DNA of 32,612 nucleotides, from NCBI GenBank assembly GCA_013153135.1, contig JAADFA010000059.1, forward strand, positions 1 to 32,612, in the 5' to 3' direction. Below are positions 17,975-27,317 of the stretch, one piece after another (within the stretch, counting starts at the first letter, position 1; every line of letters starts with the position of its first letter). The position numbers and the translations under genes were made by a program. The notes beneath the pieces are model-generated. The model made no database searches. It was not told where the DNA came from and saw nothing but the letters and a program-made list of their open reading frames with translations. The stretch is from Chloroflexota bacterium. GTDB lineage: Bacteria > Chloroflexota > Anaerolineae > Anaerolineales > DRMV01.

Positions 17975-19342
17975 TTATTGGGGCCGCGTGTTCTTTCGTG
18001 AGGGGAAGTCAGGAATTTGCGACTGCAGCCATGCGAGCGCGTCATCCCGGGTGCGCACGTGGCCTTCGATTTGGGCCATTCGTAACGCGCGCAGCAGCTC
18101 ACCGAAGCGTGGACCAGGCTTCAGGCCCAGGGCACGCAAATCGTGACCGGTGAGCAAGGGCTTGAGGTCGCGGTCGTGACGCAGGTAGCGGTCCAGCGTG
18201 GCACGCAACGGGGGTGACGCAGCCAGCGCGAGGGCAGCCACTGCGGGGCGGGGGTACTGATCCAGGTGCAAGGCCAAGGCGCCAGGTCGCAGGGTAGCCC
18301 AGCGCGCGCGGGTACGCCAGAGCTCAGCCGCGGCGTGCACCGTGGTGCGCAGGGCCTTGGGACACGCGAGGCGTTGGCATAGGCCCGTGAGGGCAGCGTC
18401 CGAGAGCGGGAGCCACCACAATGCGTAGCCTACCGCGCGTCGCGTGCGCTCGGGCAAGCCCCACTCGGCCATTCGTGTCGCGTCCAAGGCCCGGAGGTGA
18501 GCCACGCGCTGTTGCGCGTCTGCATCGGTGGGCAGGGCTGGGTGTACCGCGTGCGCCACGCCGTCGGTGCCCAGGCGGCCGATAACTGGGCCTGGGGTCG
18601 GTTCGTCCAGGATGCGGTCCAGCTCGTGCCGTACCCGGTCGCCCGAGAGCCGAGGAATATACGTCACGCCGGAGGGGATCAGCGCTTGGGTCTCGGGTTC
18701 CCATTGGAGTTGATAGCGAACGAGGTAGCGTGCGCCGCGGAAAAGGCGCGTGGGGTCATCCCGAAAAGAAGCGGGATGCAGCACCCGCAGCCAACCTTGT
18801 GCCAAATCCTCCCGGCCGCCGAAGGGGTCGATGAGGGCATCGCCATGCGCAAGGTCGATGGCCATGGCGTTGATGGTGAAATCTCGGCGGTAGAGGTCAC
18901 TGAGCAGCGAACCGGGTTGAACCTGGGGTAACGCGGCCGGTTGGGGGTAGCGCTCGCGGCGTGCTGTGACCAGATCTAGGTGGTCGGGCCATGGGGCCTC
19001 CGCGCGGTGAGGTGTGTGCAAGGTGCGCGCGATAGCTACTGCGGAGGGAAGATGCCAGACCGCGGTACCAAACGCGCGGTGCAGGTGCACGCGGCCGCCA
19101 AAACGGCGTTGCGCTTCACGCGCGAGGACAGGCGCGGTCCAGGCACCGTGGCGGCCTTCAAAGACCAGGTCCAGGTCGAGGCTGGGGCGCCCTAAGAGCC
19201 AATCGCGCACAAAACCTCCTACCAACCGCGCGCGCCATCCTCGGCCCTCGGCCATGTGAGCCAACGCACGCACCAGCGCGGCCAGCGCAGGGGATACCGT
19301 CTGGTGCCAGGGTGGGAGCGGCGAAGCAAGGCGAGGCGCCAT
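17975..19342 (-). CDS. tRNA nucleotidyltransferase / poly(A) polymerase family protein (A-adding-like subtype)
   Basis: RLVGGFVRDWLLGRPSLDLDLVFEG, LLSDLYRRDFTINAMAIDL, IDPFGGREDLAQGWLRVLHPASFRDDPTRLFRGARYLVR. Confidence 0.9.
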   Translation of the reverse strand: MAPRLASPLPPWHQTVSPALAALVRALAHMAEGRGWRARLVGGFVRDWLLGRPSLDLDLVFEGRHGAWTAPVLAREAQRRFGGRVHLHRAFGTAVWHLPSAVAIARTLHTPHRAEAPWPDHLDLVTARRERYPQPAALPQVQPGSLLSDLYRRDFTINAMAIDLAHGDALIDPFGGREDLAQGWLRVLHPASFRDDPTRLFRGARYLVRYQLQWEPETQALIPSGVTYIPRLSGDRVRHELDRILDEPTPGPVIGRLGTDGVAHAVHPALPTDADAQQRVAHLRALDATRMAEWGLPERTRRAVGYALWWLPLSDAALTGLCQRLACPKALRTTVHAAAELWRTRARWATLRPGALALHLDQYPRPAVAALALAASPPLRATLDRYLRHDRDLKPLLTGHDLRALGLKPGPRFGELLRALRMAQIEGHVRTRDDALAWLQSQIPDFPSRKNTRPQ

Positions 19343-19345
19343 GGT

Positions 19346-19630
19346 TCACTCAGAGATCGGGCTGAAGCGGCGGCGTCGATAGAACCACACGATCAGCCAG
19401 AGCGCCAGGGTGACCAACGGACCAGCGAGCACGGCCAACGAAATCCAAACAAACTGCCGCCAATCGGGCGGTCGCCATTCCACTTGAACCGGCCGCGGGT
19501 CTTCAATGGCCAGCCGTCGGTAGACCCGCTGCACAAACGCGGGGTCAGCCTCAACAGGCACAAGCTCCCGAGCTAACCACTGTTCCAGCTCTTCAATTTC
19601 CGACGCGGTTGGGGACTTGCGGTTGCGCAT
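19346..19630 (-). CDS. Small single-pass membrane protein of unknown function
   Basis: 94 aa; one C-terminal TM (FVWISLAVLAGPLVTLALWLIVWFY) followed by RRRR; tightly packed between genes. Confidence 0.7.
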   Translation of the reverse strand: MRNRKSPTASEIEELEQWLARELVPVEADPAFVQRVYRRLAIEDPRPVQVEWRPPDWRQFVWISLAVLAGPLVTLALWLIVWFYRRRRFSPISE

Positions 19631-19665
19631 ACGTCCTCCCGGTGGCTCGCACGGGGTTGGCGGGG

Positions 19666-20520
19666 TTAGAGGGCAACATCGTGGGGGCAGGCGACCAGGC
19701 CAACCGCATCGGGGCCGAGGTGTACGGTTAGGGCCAAGGAGATGGGCTCACGGATGAGCTCCACCACATGGGCCTGGGCTTGCGCGCGTTGCGCGAGCTC
19801 ATGAGCCCATTCCGACGCGCGCGCGTGCATCACGCCGAGGTGCAAGGGTGTATCCCCGTAGCGTTCCTGGAGCCAGCGCAAGAGCCATTGGGTCGCGCGC
19901 TTGCGCGTGCGCACCTTATCCACGATGGGCAGGCGGCCATCCCGTAGCTCGATGATAGGGTGAATGCGTAACATGCTCGCGAAGAACGATTTGGGCCCAC
20001 TGATGCGGCCGCCGAGCCGGGCGAATTCCAGGTTACTCAAAGTCAACGCAATGCCGATGCGCTCACGCATTCGTTTGAGATGATCCACAATGCGGTCCAA
20101 CGACCAACCTCGCTCGCGTGCGATCGCGGCCGCGCGGGCCATGAATCCCATCATCAACGAGCCGCCGCGGGAATCAAAGGGCACTACATGGAAACGTTCG
20201 GCCAAATCCCGCGCCGCGAGCACCGCGGATTGGAAAGTGCCAGAAAGCTTGCTGGTCACGTGAATGGAGAGGATGGTGTCACCAGGCTGCGCGATGCGTT
20301 CGTAAAAACGCTTGAATTGCTCGGGCGAAGGTTGGGATGTGCGCGGGATTTGCTGATGTTCTTCGATCCAGCGGAAAAAGGCTTCCCGGGTGAGGGTGCC
20401 GTCGTCGGGCACGACCTGATCGCCCAGATGTAAATTGATTGGAATGACATGAATGCGGTAGCGTTCACGCCAATCCGCGGGCATGTCGCCCACGCTATCC
20501 ATCACAATATGCAAGGTCAT
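19666..20520 (-). CDS. DegV family (fatty-acid-binding) protein
   Basis: MTLHIVMDSVGDMPADWRERYRIHVIPINLHLGDQVVPDDGTLTREAFF, TSQPSPEQF, SIHVTSKLSGTFQSA. Confidence 0.92.
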   Translation of the reverse strand: MTLHIVMDSVGDMPADWRERYRIHVIPINLHLGDQVVPDDGTLTREAFFRWIEEHQQIPRTSQPSPEQFKRFYERIAQPGDTILSIHVTSKLSGTFQSAVLAARDLAERFHVVPFDSRGGSLMMGFMARAAAIARERGWSLDRIVDHLKRMRERIGIALTLSNLEFARLGGRISGPKSFFASMLRIHPIIELRDGRLPIVDKVRTRKRATQWLLRWLQERYGDTPLHLGVMHARASEWAHELAQRAQAQAHVVELIREPISLALTVHLGPDAVGLVACPHDVAL

Positions 20521-21128
20521 TCGCCACCTCCGGCGCGTTGGCGGCCTGAGCGTGGGGCTTGGGGCGCTTGGGCCGCGTCGTCATCCATCTCGGCTAGCAG
20601 ACGGCGGAGCGCAACCAACGTGCGATGGTACAGGCTTTTGATCGCGCCCTCGCTCCGGCCCATGATTTGCGCGATCTCTGCATTGGACAGACCCTCGACG
20701 AACTTGAGGATGAGCAGGGTTTGCCGTTCGGGGGGCAAGCGCCGCAGGGCCTCGAGTAGACGCTGATTGGTTTCTTCCCGCAAGACTTGATGCTCGGGGG
20801 GGAGCGATGTGTCTCGCAGGTTCCAGACCAAATCCAAGGGGAGCTCGGCCCGGCGTTGGTTATCCCGATGCCAGTTAGCTACGACGTTGTGAGCGATGCG
20901 ATACAAGTATGCAGAAAACGGCAACCCTCGATCCTCGTAACGATGGATGTTGCGCAACGCTCGGTAGAATACCCGAGCTGTAAGGTCCTCCGCGTCGTGA
21001 TGATTCGCGACGCGATAGTAAATATACGTGTAAATGCGTTGTACGTAACGACGATATAGCTCGCCGAAGGCCTCCCGGTCACCGGCGATCGCGCGCGCCA
21101 ATACCTCATCGTCAGGCCAGTCCTGCAC
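20517..21128 (-). CDS. ECF-type RNA polymerase sigma factor
   Basis: AFGELYRRYVQRIYTYIYYRVANHHDAEDLTARVFYRAL (sigma2) and LRRLPPERQTLLILKFVEGLSNAEIAQIMGRSEGAIKSLYHRTLVALRRLL (sigma4); GTG start; 4-nt overlap with DegV gene. Confidence 0.93.
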   Translation of the reverse strand: MQDWPDDEVLARAIAGDREAFGELYRRYVQRIYTYIYYRVANHHDAEDLTARVFYRALRNIHRYEDRGLPFSAYLYRIAHNVVANWHRDNQRRAELPLDLVWNLRDTSLPPEHQVLREETNQRLLEALRRLPPERQTLLILKFVEGLSNAEIAQIMGRSEGAIKSLYHRTLVALRRLLAEMDDDAAQAPQAPRSGRQRAGGGE

Positions 21129-21297
21129 GGCCGACCTCCTGGCTGGCCGGGCATAATCTATAACCCGGCAGCGGGATAAAAGTTACACGGCCACCGCTTC
21201 GCAGCAAGTATACCTCGCCATGGATGGCCGGATCTTGGTTCCGGTTTGGGGTGCCACGTAGCGGCGCGGGGCCGGCGCGAGCTTTGGTGATCAAGGG

Positions 21298-22500
21298 CTA
21301 GCTTGACACGTTGGGACTCGGGTGCCCCTGGTACCGCCGCATTCCCTCGACCAGGACCCGGCTAACTTCAGGCCGGGTGAACTCGGGCGGCAGCATTTCC
21401 CCGCGGCGGAGCATGGCTCGCACCTGGGTGCCGGAGAGATGGAGCCATTCCTCCGGCCCGTGGGGGCACGTTTTGGCCGTGACCACTGCCCCGCACGAAC
21501 GGCAGTAAAACGCGTGCTCAAAGCGCAGAGGCACAATGCCAATATCCTCGGGCGGGAATTCGTCGAAGATGCGTTGCGCGTCGTACGTGCCGTAGTAACG
21601 GCCTACGCCCGCGTGGTCGCGGCCGACGATGAAGTGGGTGGCGCCGTAGTTCTTGCGCGCAAGCGCGTGCATCACGGCCTCGCGCGGGCCCGCATAGCGC
21701 ATGGCCGCGGGAAAGACAGCCAACAGCACCCGGTCCTTGGGGTAGTATTTCTCCAGCACCACGCGGTAGCTCGCGATCCGTACATCCGCGGGGATGTCGT
21801 CGGGTTTGGTCTCGCCCACCAAGGGGTGCAGCAGCAGGCCGTCCACAATTTCGAGCGCGCTCTTTTGGATGTATTCGTGCGCGCGGTGGATGGGGTTGCG
21901 GGTTTGAAACGCGACCACCTGACGCCATCCCCGTTCTGCAAAAATGCGCCGCGTTTGCGCGGGGGTCAGGCGCAGGTCAGGGAATTCTTCGCGCGCGGCC
22001 CGTGGCCAATCAAACAGCCAAATGTCACCGCCCAGGAGATAGTCGCCCTGTTGGTAGAGCCGCGCGACCCCGGGGTGGTTGGGGTCGGTGGTACGGTAGA
22101 CTTCACGCGCCTCGCGTTCTTTATCATAAGGGTAAATTTCGTCAATGTGCAAAATGGCCAGCGGGCGTTCGCCCTCGGCCAGGGCCACATCTTGCCCGGG
22201 TTTGAGCGCGCGGGCAGTGGCTTCATCCACCGCCAGGGTGACGGGAATGGGCCAGACAATCCCATTGGTGAGGCGCATTTCGTCCACCACTCGCTCGTAA
22301 TCCGCGCGGCGTAAGAAGCCCGTCAAAGGGCTGTAGGCGCCTATGGCGATCATCTCCAGGTCGGCCAGGGATGAGCGACGCAGGGGAATGCGCGGGAGGG
22401 TTTGTGCGCGTTCGCGCGCAGCGTCACGCAGCGCGCCCGTGAGCACGCGATTGACAAGGGTGCCGCCATGGGGCGGGATGAGTCGCGAGGGATGAGGCAT
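21298..22500 (-). CDS. sat: Sulfate adenylyltransferase (ATP sulfurylase)
   Basis: VVAFQTRNPIHRAHEYIQKSALE, GRDHAGVGRYYGTYDAQ, CRSCGAVVTAKTCPHG, HLSGTQVRAMLRRGE. Confidence 0.96.
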   Translation of the reverse strand: MPHPSRLIPPHGGTLVNRVLTGALRDAARERAQTLPRIPLRRSSLADLEMIAIGAYSPLTGFLRRADYERVVDEMRLTNGIVWPIPVTLAVDEATARALKPGQDVALAEGERPLAILHIDEIYPYDKEREAREVYRTTDPNHPGVARLYQQGDYLLGGDIWLFDWPRAAREEFPDLRLTPAQTRRIFAERGWRQVVAFQTRNPIHRAHEYIQKSALEIVDGLLLHPLVGETKPDDIPADVRIASYRVVLEKYYPKDRVLLAVFPAAMRYAGPREAVMHALARKNYGATHFIVGRDHAGVGRYYGTYDAQRIFDEFPPEDIGIVPLRFEHAFYCRSCGAVVTAKTCPHGPEEWLHLSGTQVRAMLRRGEMLPPEFTRPEVSRVLVEGMRRYQGHPSPNVSS

Positions 22501-22534
22501 GGGGCTCCTCCTTGGCGGGGGTCATTAAGGGGCC

Positions 22535-23302
22535 TTAACCGGCGGCCCATAGCAGGCGCACACCAGCGGCCACAATGATCAAGCCCAACAGCGCGCGCAA
22601 GCGTTGTGTGGGCCAGTGCACCACGAGGCGCGCACCAAGCCAGACACCAGGCAGCGCACCAAGCCATAGCGCGGGTAACACGTGCCACGCCACTTGATTA
22701 TGCAGCGTGTAGGGGATGGCCGCGGTCCCCGAGAGCAGCGCGCCGTGGAGCACATCCAGACCGACCAGGTGCGCCGGGGGCACATGATACCACAGCAGAA
22801 AGGCCGCGGAGATCAATACGCCGCCACCTACCGAAGTCGCGCCCACCACCAGGCCACCTACGAACCCAATAAGCCACGCTGCCCGAGCCGAGGGCCAACG
22901 TTCCCTCCCTTCCGCACGCGCGCGCATCCAACCCATGCTGCGGGCCAGGATGTAGAGCCCGACCAGGCTCAACGTCAGGCCCAAAAGTCGGGGAAAGATC
23001 ACCTCAACCCATTGCGGATCGGCCATGCGCAGCACCCACCAGGAGCTGAGCCACGCGCCCGGCAGGCTGCCAAGGCTGAGGTAGAAAATCGGTCGCAACC
23101 ACACGGTCTTTTGGCGGCGGTGCTGAATGCTGCCGACCAAACGGGTTACCGTTGTGAAAACCAGATCCGTACCGACCGCGGTCACGGGGGGCAGTCCAAG
23201 GACCCACAGCAAAAACGGGAGCGCGAGCGCGCCGCCGCCCATGCCGGTCAGGCCCAAAACAAACCCGATCCCCGCACCCGCGAACGTGGCGGTTATCCAC
23301 AT
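22535..23302 (-). CDS. TauE/SafE-family sulfite exporter-like permease
   Basis: GAGIGFVLGLTGMGGGALALPFLLWVLGLPPVTAVGTDLVFTTVTRLVGSIQHRR; second half IGFVGGLVVGATSVGGGVLISAAFLLW. Confidence 0.9.
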   Translation of the reverse strand: MWITATFAGAGIGFVLGLTGMGGGALALPFLLWVLGLPPVTAVGTDLVFTTVTRLVGSIQHRRQKTVWLRPIFYLSLGSLPGAWLSSWWVLRMADPQWVEVIFPRLLGLTLSLVGLYILARSMGWMRARAEGRERWPSARAAWLIGFVGGLVVGATSVGGGVLISAAFLLWYHVPPAHLVGLDVLHGALLSGTAAIPYTLHNQVAWHVLPALWLGALPGVWLGARLVVHWPTQRLRALLGLIIVAAGVRLLWAAG

Positions 23303-23317
23303 GGCAGCCTCCTTGGG

Positions 23318-24949
23318 TTAAGGCTCCGTGGGTTCGAGGCAGGCGGCCCGAGGTCGCAGCAACATGCCGTCCGCGTACACGCGTGTGGGCACAAAGCAGC
23401 GCGTATAAGTCGCCAGACGGGACCGTTGGGTCGGATCAACCATGATCCAAGCGATCTGCCCTCGCACCCGGGCCACCTGCTGGGCCAACGCCCGGAGCCA
23501 AGCGTCGTCATCTCCCTGGGCCGCGGGTCCTATATCTTTCCAGCGGCCCGTAATGGGGTCGTATACCCAACGTCGGCCCTCCCGGGTGACATGCCCCATG
23601 GGCAGCTGAAAGGCCGGGTGGTCGGTATAATACAACGTTTCTGGTAGTTCGTTCGTCCATAAAGGAACATCGGGCGGTAAGCGTCGGATGCCGTGCCAGA
23701 CGGCCGCGGTTTGCCACGCACGGTTGCGCAGCGCACCACCGATGTGGTGCATTCGGTCGAGCAGGTAAAAGCCGTCATAGGTCCAGGTAATGCGCGCGAG
23801 GCGGTAGACAACCCAGATCAGCAGCAATATGGTAACCCAGTGTCGCGCGAGGGTGACCCACGAGGCCAAGGCCAAAACGATGACCAACACGACGAACACG
23901 GGTGCGAGCAAGCGCCAGTCCATGGGCGTGGACGCGTCGACCAGGGTAATGGCCCCTACGAGACCGAACAGGTACCAGCCGATGAACGCGAGCCAGCGCC
24001 CCAGATCCGGCCGGATCGCGGGCTCTCGGTGCCAAGCCCACAGCACCAATCCCGCGCTAACCAGCACCACCGTGGCCGCGAGCGCCCATGTTTGGCTCGG
24101 CGTGCGGGTGGCATACCACGGCCGCACCCAATCCGCGAGGGTTTCGGCCGCGACGCGCCATTTTTCAAACCCAGGTGGGTGCCAGGCCAAAGGGCGATTG
24201 ACCGCGTTGCCCGCGACCAGGCGATTGCGCAGCACCCACGCGGCTACGGGTAAGGTATAGCCCAGCAGCAATACGATGATGCTGCCCCGCAGGTGTCGTG
24301 TATGCCAGGCGCGACGTATAAGGGAGCTGACTACCCAAAAAAACAGCACCCCGCCGATCCAGCGGACCAGCGTTCCCGCGGCCGCGAGCCCGGCGAGCCA
24401 TGCTGCCCGGCCGCGGCTCGGGCGCTCGTGCCAGCGGGCCAGGGCCCATCCGGTCAGCAGGACTAGCAGGATAAACGGCGCTTCGGAAAATACCCAGGTG
24501 ACAATGCGTTGCCAAGGATACGCGAGGCCGAGATAAAAGGTTACCACCGCCGCGGGCGCGAGGTGCCGTGTGGTTCGAAAGACCAACAGCCCCGCCAGAC
24601 CGGGCACCGCGAGAGCTAAACACGCGTGCAGCCACCACGCGGCCGTGTCCACGTCCACTGCGGCAAGGCGCATCAGCCCCGCAATCAACGCGGGGTAGCC
24701 CGGCGGGAAGTGGGTCATGGGTTTCCAGCCGCCCAGAGGCGTGGGCCGACCGTAACCCCAACCGCGCGCGAGATTGCGCGCGAGTACAAGGTAGGTCAGC
24801 CCGTCCGAATTCGCGCCCAGGCCCCACGTTTGGGTCGCACGGTAGAAAATCCACCCAGCCACCAGCAGGCCGGGGAGCAAAGCCAACCCAAACCCTAACG
24901 GCGCGCGCCAAAAAGGGGCTTGTTGGAGACGTTCCCACAATCGTTGCAT
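23318..24949 (-). CDS. Polytopic membrane protein, probable GT-C (GT39-like) glycosyltransferase
   Basis: Multiple TMs, NSDGLTYLVLARNLARGWGYGRP...FPPGYPALIAGLMRL typical of dolichol-phosphate-mannosyltransferase-like proteins. Confidence 0.6.
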   Translation of the reverse strand: MQRLWERLQQAPFWRAPLGFGLALLPGLLVAGWIFYRATQTWGLGANSDGLTYLVLARNLARGWGYGRPTPLGGWKPMTHFPPGYPALIAGLMRLAAVDVDTAAWWLHACLALAVPGLAGLLVFRTTRHLAPAAVVTFYLGLAYPWQRIVTWVFSEAPFILLVLLTGWALARWHERPSRGRAAWLAGLAAAGTLVRWIGGVLFFWVVSSLIRRAWHTRHLRGSIIVLLLGYTLPVAAWVLRNRLVAGNAVNRPLAWHPPGFEKWRVAAETLADWVRPWYATRTPSQTWALAATVVLVSAGLVLWAWHREPAIRPDLGRWLAFIGWYLFGLVGAITLVDASTPMDWRLLAPVFVVLVIVLALASWVTLARHWVTILLLIWVVYRLARITWTYDGFYLLDRMHHIGGALRNRAWQTAAVWHGIRRLPPDVPLWTNELPETLYYTDHPAFQLPMGHVTREGRRWVYDPITGRWKDIGPAAQGDDDAWLRALAQQVARVRGQIAWIMVDPTQRSRLATYTRCFVPTRVYADGMLLRPRAACLEPTEP

Positions 24950-25031
24950 CGGCACCCTTGCGTGGGATGAAGTTGGCCGCAACCGGCGCGAGCCAGTTGC
25001 AGCACGCCTCCATTATACGCGGCTCTCCTCT

Positions 25032-25040
25032 TGCTATAAT
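25032..25040 (+). promoter_or_regulatory. Putative extended -10 promoter TGCTATAAT
   Basis: Consensus TGnTATAAT about 42 nt upstream of the XdhC-like start. Confidence 0.5.
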
Positions 25041-25081
25041 GAAGGCACCCGTTGACTGCAGCGCGTTCTGAACGAGGTCCG

Positions 25082-25921
25082 ATGATGGTCGACCCACAAG
25101 AAACCCGCGCCTGGTTGGAGGCAATGCAGCAGGCCCTGGCTGCTGGCGAACCGATCGCGTGGTGCGTGGTCGTTGAGGCCCAGGGCTCGACCCCGCGCCG
25201 CGCGGGGAGCAAAATGCTTGTGTTCGCGGATGGGCGCACGGTGGGCACCGTTGGGGGCGGCGAAACCGAGCACCGGGTAATCCAAGCGGCCCAACAGGCC
25301 ATGCAGGATGGTCGGCCCCGGGTCGAAACCTATCGTTTGGTTGACCCTGCGCGCGGAGACCCCGGAGTATGCGGAGGGCAAATGCGCGTGTATATCGAAC
25401 CCGTTCTGCCGCCGCCGCAAATCGTTGTGGTGGGCGCAGGACACGTAGGCCGCGCGGTGGCTGAGTTGGCCCACTGGCTCGGGTTTCGGGTCATTGTGGT
25501 GGATGACCGTGCGGGCTGGTGCGAACATCAACCCATCCCTGAGGCTGATGCGTGCGTGGAGGCCCCGCCTGAGGCCATCCCTGAACACGTGCACATTACT
25601 CCCCAGACCTTCATTGTCTTGGTAACTCGCGGTTCGCCAGTGGATGTGGCCGCGTTGCCCGCGTTGCTGCAGACGCCCGCTCGTTATATTGGTGTCATTG
25701 GCTCCCGACGGCGCTGGCTCACTACCGCGCGTGCATTACGCGAGCGCGGGGTGCCAGAGGACGCGCTGCACCGGGTTCGCACGCCCATCGGGTTGGATAT
25801 CGGCGGCGAGACGCCCCGAGAGATCGCATTGAGCATTATGGCCGAGATCGTGGCCGAGTTGCACGGCCGTGGCAAGCAAGGCGCGGCAACCCAGCCTGAA
25901 CGCAACGAGGGAGCACAGTGA
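25082..25921 (+). CDS. XdhC/CoxI family protein
   Basis: AQGSTPRRAGSKMLVFADGRTVGTVGGGETEHRVIQ; Rossmann IVVVGAGHVGRAVAELAHWLGFRVIVVDDR; YIGVIGSRRRW, IGLDIGGETPREIALSIMAEIVA. Confidence 0.93.
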   Translation: MMVDPQETRAWLEAMQQALAAGEPIAWCVVVEAQGSTPRRAGSKMLVFADGRTVGTVGGGETEHRVIQAAQQAMQDGRPRVETYRLVDPARGDPGVCGGQMRVYIEPVLPPPQIVVVGAGHVGRAVAELAHWLGFRVIVVDDRAGWCEHQPIPEADACVEAPPEAIPEHVHITPQTFIVLVTRGSPVDVAALPALLQTPARYIGVIGSRRRWLTTARALRERGVPEDALHRVRTPIGLDIGGETPREIALSIMAEIVAELHGRGKQGAATQPERNEGAQ

Positions 25922-26535
25922 TGCCATCCCCGCAAACCTTGCACGCGTTTTTGCGTTCCCGGCGTTCGGTGCGGCGGTTCATGGCCCGGGCGGTGCCGCG
26001 CGACGTAATCGCTCGGGTGCTCGATACAGCCCGTTGGGCTCCGTCGGCGCATAACCGGCAGCCATGGCGTTTTGTGGTCCTATCGCGTGACGGGGCCGCG
26101 CGGCGCGCATTGGCTGAGGCAATGACCACGGCCTTTCGCCGTGACCTTGAGGCCGATGGCCTGCCCCAAAACGAGATCGAGGCTCGCGTGGCGCGTGCAC
26201 GCCAGCGCTTGCTCGAGGCACCGGTGGCCATTGTATTGGCCGCGGATCGAGCGACCATGGACGCGTACCCTGATCCCCGGCGTCAACGCGCGGAGCACAT
26301 CATGATGGTGCAAAGCGCCGCGCTGGCTGGATTGCAATTGCTCCTGGCCGCCCACGCGGAAGGCTTGGCTGGCGTGTGGACGTGCGGCCCCCTCTTCGTG
26401 CCCGAGTTGGTGCGGCAGGTGCTGGCCTTGCCCGCGACGTGGGAGCCGCAAGCGCTCTTCTTTTTAGGCTATCCCGCGCGCATTCCTGAGCCGCCGCCGC
26501 GCCATGACTTGGATGAGATTGTGTGGTGGCGCTAA
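25921..26535 (+). CDS. Nitroreductase family protein (FMN; CofE/FbiB C-terminal domain-like)
   Basis: FLRSRRSVRRFMARAVPRDVIARVLDTARWAPSAHNRQPWRFVVL; ...WEPQALFFLGYPARIPEPPPRHDLDEIVWWR. Start overlaps the upstream stop (TGATG). Confidence 0.9.
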   Translation: MPSPQTLHAFLRSRRSVRRFMARAVPRDVIARVLDTARWAPSAHNRQPWRFVVLSRDGAARRALAEAMTTAFRRDLEADGLPQNEIEARVARARQRLLEAPVAIVLAADRATMDAYPDPRRQRAEHIMMVQSAALAGLQLLLAAHAEGLAGVWTCGPLFVPELVRQVLALPATWEPQALFFLGYPARIPEPPPRHDLDEIVWWR

Positions 26536-26618
26536 GCCGCGCTCCCAACCCGTGGGGTATACTTGGAACGTCGCCCGATACGCCTTCTAACTGGTAGCCC
26601 TGATTGAGGAGGGGAACC

Positions 26619-27236
26619 ATGACTGGTTGTTTGCCCGGGGGCCGGATTGAGGTCATCGTTGGCCCTATGTTCAGCGGAAAGACGGAAGAGCTCATCCGCC
26701 GTTTGCGCCGCGCGGTCATCGCCAAGCAAAAGGTGCAAGTCTTCAAGCCGCGCATCGACACCCGCTATCACCCTACTAAGCTCACATCGCACAATGGCGA
26801 TCAATTCCAGGCGCTGCCTGTGGCGGACACCGCGGAGATGCGCCAACACATTGAGTCGGATACGCGTATCGTCGCGGTGGACGAAGCCCAGTTCTTTGAC
26901 GAAGAGATTGTGCAATTGGCGCGTCAGCTCGCATGCCAGGGCAAGCGGGTTATCCTGGCAGGATTGGATATGGACTTTCGTGGCGAGCCGTTCCATCCCA
27001 TGCCTGCACTTATGGCTATCGCGGACCAGGTGGATAAGCTCCAAGCGATTTGCATGGTATGCCGCCAAGAGGCCACGCATACGCAGCGCCTTATTGAAGG
27101 CAAGCCCGCGAGTTACCACGACCCAGTCGTGCTGGTCGGCGCGCAGGAGATGTATGAGCCTCGTTGCCGCGCCCATCACATTGTGCCCGACCATCCCGCA
27201 TTCCGCACGGAGGCGGCATCTGAGGTTGAGGGCTAA
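26619..27236 (+). CDS. tdk: Thymidine kinase
   Basis: [70 protein letters not shown] gaggagggg before ATG 26619. Confidence 0.96.
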   Translation: MTGCLPGGRIEVIVGPMFSGKTEELIRRLRRAVIAKQKVQVFKPRIDTRYHPTKLTSHNGDQFQALPVADTAEMRQHIESDTRIVAVDEAQFFDEEIVQLARQLACQGKRVILAGLDMDFRGEPFHPMPALMAIADQVDKLQAICMVCRQEATHTQRLIEGKPASYHDPVVLVGAQEMYEPRCRAHHIVPDHPAFRTEAASEVEG

Positions 27237-27317
27237 TCTTGCGGCCCGGTTCGCATTCCCCGACCCACGAGCCCTGTCGCGGCCAGGCCTGGGTCGTGTA
27301 GCGAAAAAGGAGGCGGC

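Noticed and set aside
21322-22314. 330-aa plus-strand ORF antisense to sat
   Set aside because: Overlaps sat entirely; no family signature.
22682-23647. 321-aa plus-strand ORF antisense to the TauE/SafE gene
   Set aside because: Low-complexity, charged translation typical of antisense frames in GC-rich membrane protein genes.
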